Positions 6,684 to 6,824 of a DNA stretch of 6,824 nucleotides are shown here, in pieces. Both the position numbers and the translations under genes were made by a program. The DNA lies in assembly GCA_938074515.1 (NCBI GenBank), contig CALJFV010000108.1, forward strand, positions 1 through 6,824, written 5' to 3'. The DNA is from an uncultured Flavobacteriaceae bacterium (lineage in GTDB: Bacteria > Bacteroidota > Bacteroidia > Flavobacteriales > Flavobacteriaceae). A model generated the notes under the pieces. It was not told where the DNA came from. It ran no database searches and saw nothing but the letters and a program-made list of their open reading frames with translations. Position 1 is the first letter of the stretch, and every line of letters starts with the position of its first letter.

Positions 6684-6715
6684 GTGGATTTTAGGATTTA
6701 ACCCTAAGAATTTTT

Positions 6716-6748
6716 AAAAGGCTCGTCGATTATGGCGGGTCTTTTTTT
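6716..6748 (+). terminator. Intrinsic terminator after trxA
   Basis: The arms 6716-6727 and 6734-6745 pair along 12 positions (four A-T at the base, the rest G-C with several G-T wobbles), with the six-base loop GATTAT and a run of seven T residues at 6742-6748. The T-run ends only 11 bases before the ATG of the next gene, so this hairpin lies in the immediate leader of that gene. A weaker dyad, TTAGG/CCTAA, occurs just upstream in 6691-6707. Confidence 0.8.
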
Positions 6749-6759
6749 ATCTTGTATCC

Positions 6760-6824
6760 ATGCTATATAACAGTCCGCAAATCAATCAATTTTCCCATTT
6801 AGAGCTCAGAGCGCAGCAAATAGT
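6760..6824 (+). CDS. Probable DUF58 domain protein, N-terminal fragment cut by the window end
   Basis: An open frame begins at the ATG at 6760 and runs 21 codons to the edge. An in-frame TAA at 6715-6717 and no other ATG between them fix the start. The visible residues include FSHLELRAQQIV, which closely resembles the opening helix of flavobacterial DUF58 proteins (pattern F-x-H/N-L-E-x-x-A-x-Q-V/I-V). From memory, a DUF58 gene often follows trxA in this lineage. DUF58 proteins are commonly encoded near MoxR-type AAA ATPases and von Willebrand A domain proteins; their biochemical role is poorly defined. Only the first helix is visible, so the family call is tentative, but the frame has no competing candidate. 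There is no Shine-Dalgarno sequence. Confidence 0.6.
   Translation, partial: MLYNSPQINQFSHLELRAQQI

Overview
The window reads as chromosomal DNA of a Bacteroidota bacterium, most likely of the flavobacterial lineage. Three things point there: a DnaE polymerase with an N-terminal DEDDh exonuclease fused to it; matches to the Bacteroidota promoter element TAnnTTTG ahead of two genes together with a lack of clear Shine-Dalgarno sequences; and short secreted lipoproteins with repeated beta-rich domains. All recognisable genes are on the + strand. Nothing indicates a phage, an insertion sequence, a CRISPR array, or an rRNA or tRNA gene.

Layout. (1) 1-482 is the 3' part of a lipoprotein gene whose start lies outside the window, followed by a terminator at 535-570. 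(2) 571-852 is an AT-rich intergenic stretch. It holds an unusual array of degenerate 15-base elements: three in forward orientation at a 20-base period, then three reversed at a 20-21-base period, arranged almost symmetrically about position 696. (3) 853-1647 is a second lipoprotein made of two tandem copies of the domain seen in the first. It is followed by a fourfold 16-17 base tandem repeat (1667-1730) and a strong terminator (1727-1760). (4) 1855-6201 is dnaE, the replicative polymerase III alpha subunit with a built-in proofreading exonuclease; its PHP domain has lost most of its metal ligands. (5) 6366-6683 is trxA, a classical WCGPC thioredoxin, followed by a terminator at 6716-6748. 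(6) 6760 to the window end is the first 21 codons of what looks like a DUF58 gene.

The two halves do different jobs. The first 1.8 kb encodes paralogous surface or periplasmic lipoproteins of unknown function, and each gene has its own terminator. The rest is conserved housekeeping sequence: DNA replication, thiol redox, and a DUF58 protein of the kind often found near MoxR ATPases. No terminator is visible between dnaE and trxA, but trxA has its own TAnnTTTG element.

No clearly new multi-gene system is visible. The least explained items are the symmetric repeat array upstream of the second lipoprotein gene and the tandem repeat after it. The decayed PHP domain in an exonuclease-fused DnaE is a clear molecular observation, probably lineage-wide rather than specific to this genome.
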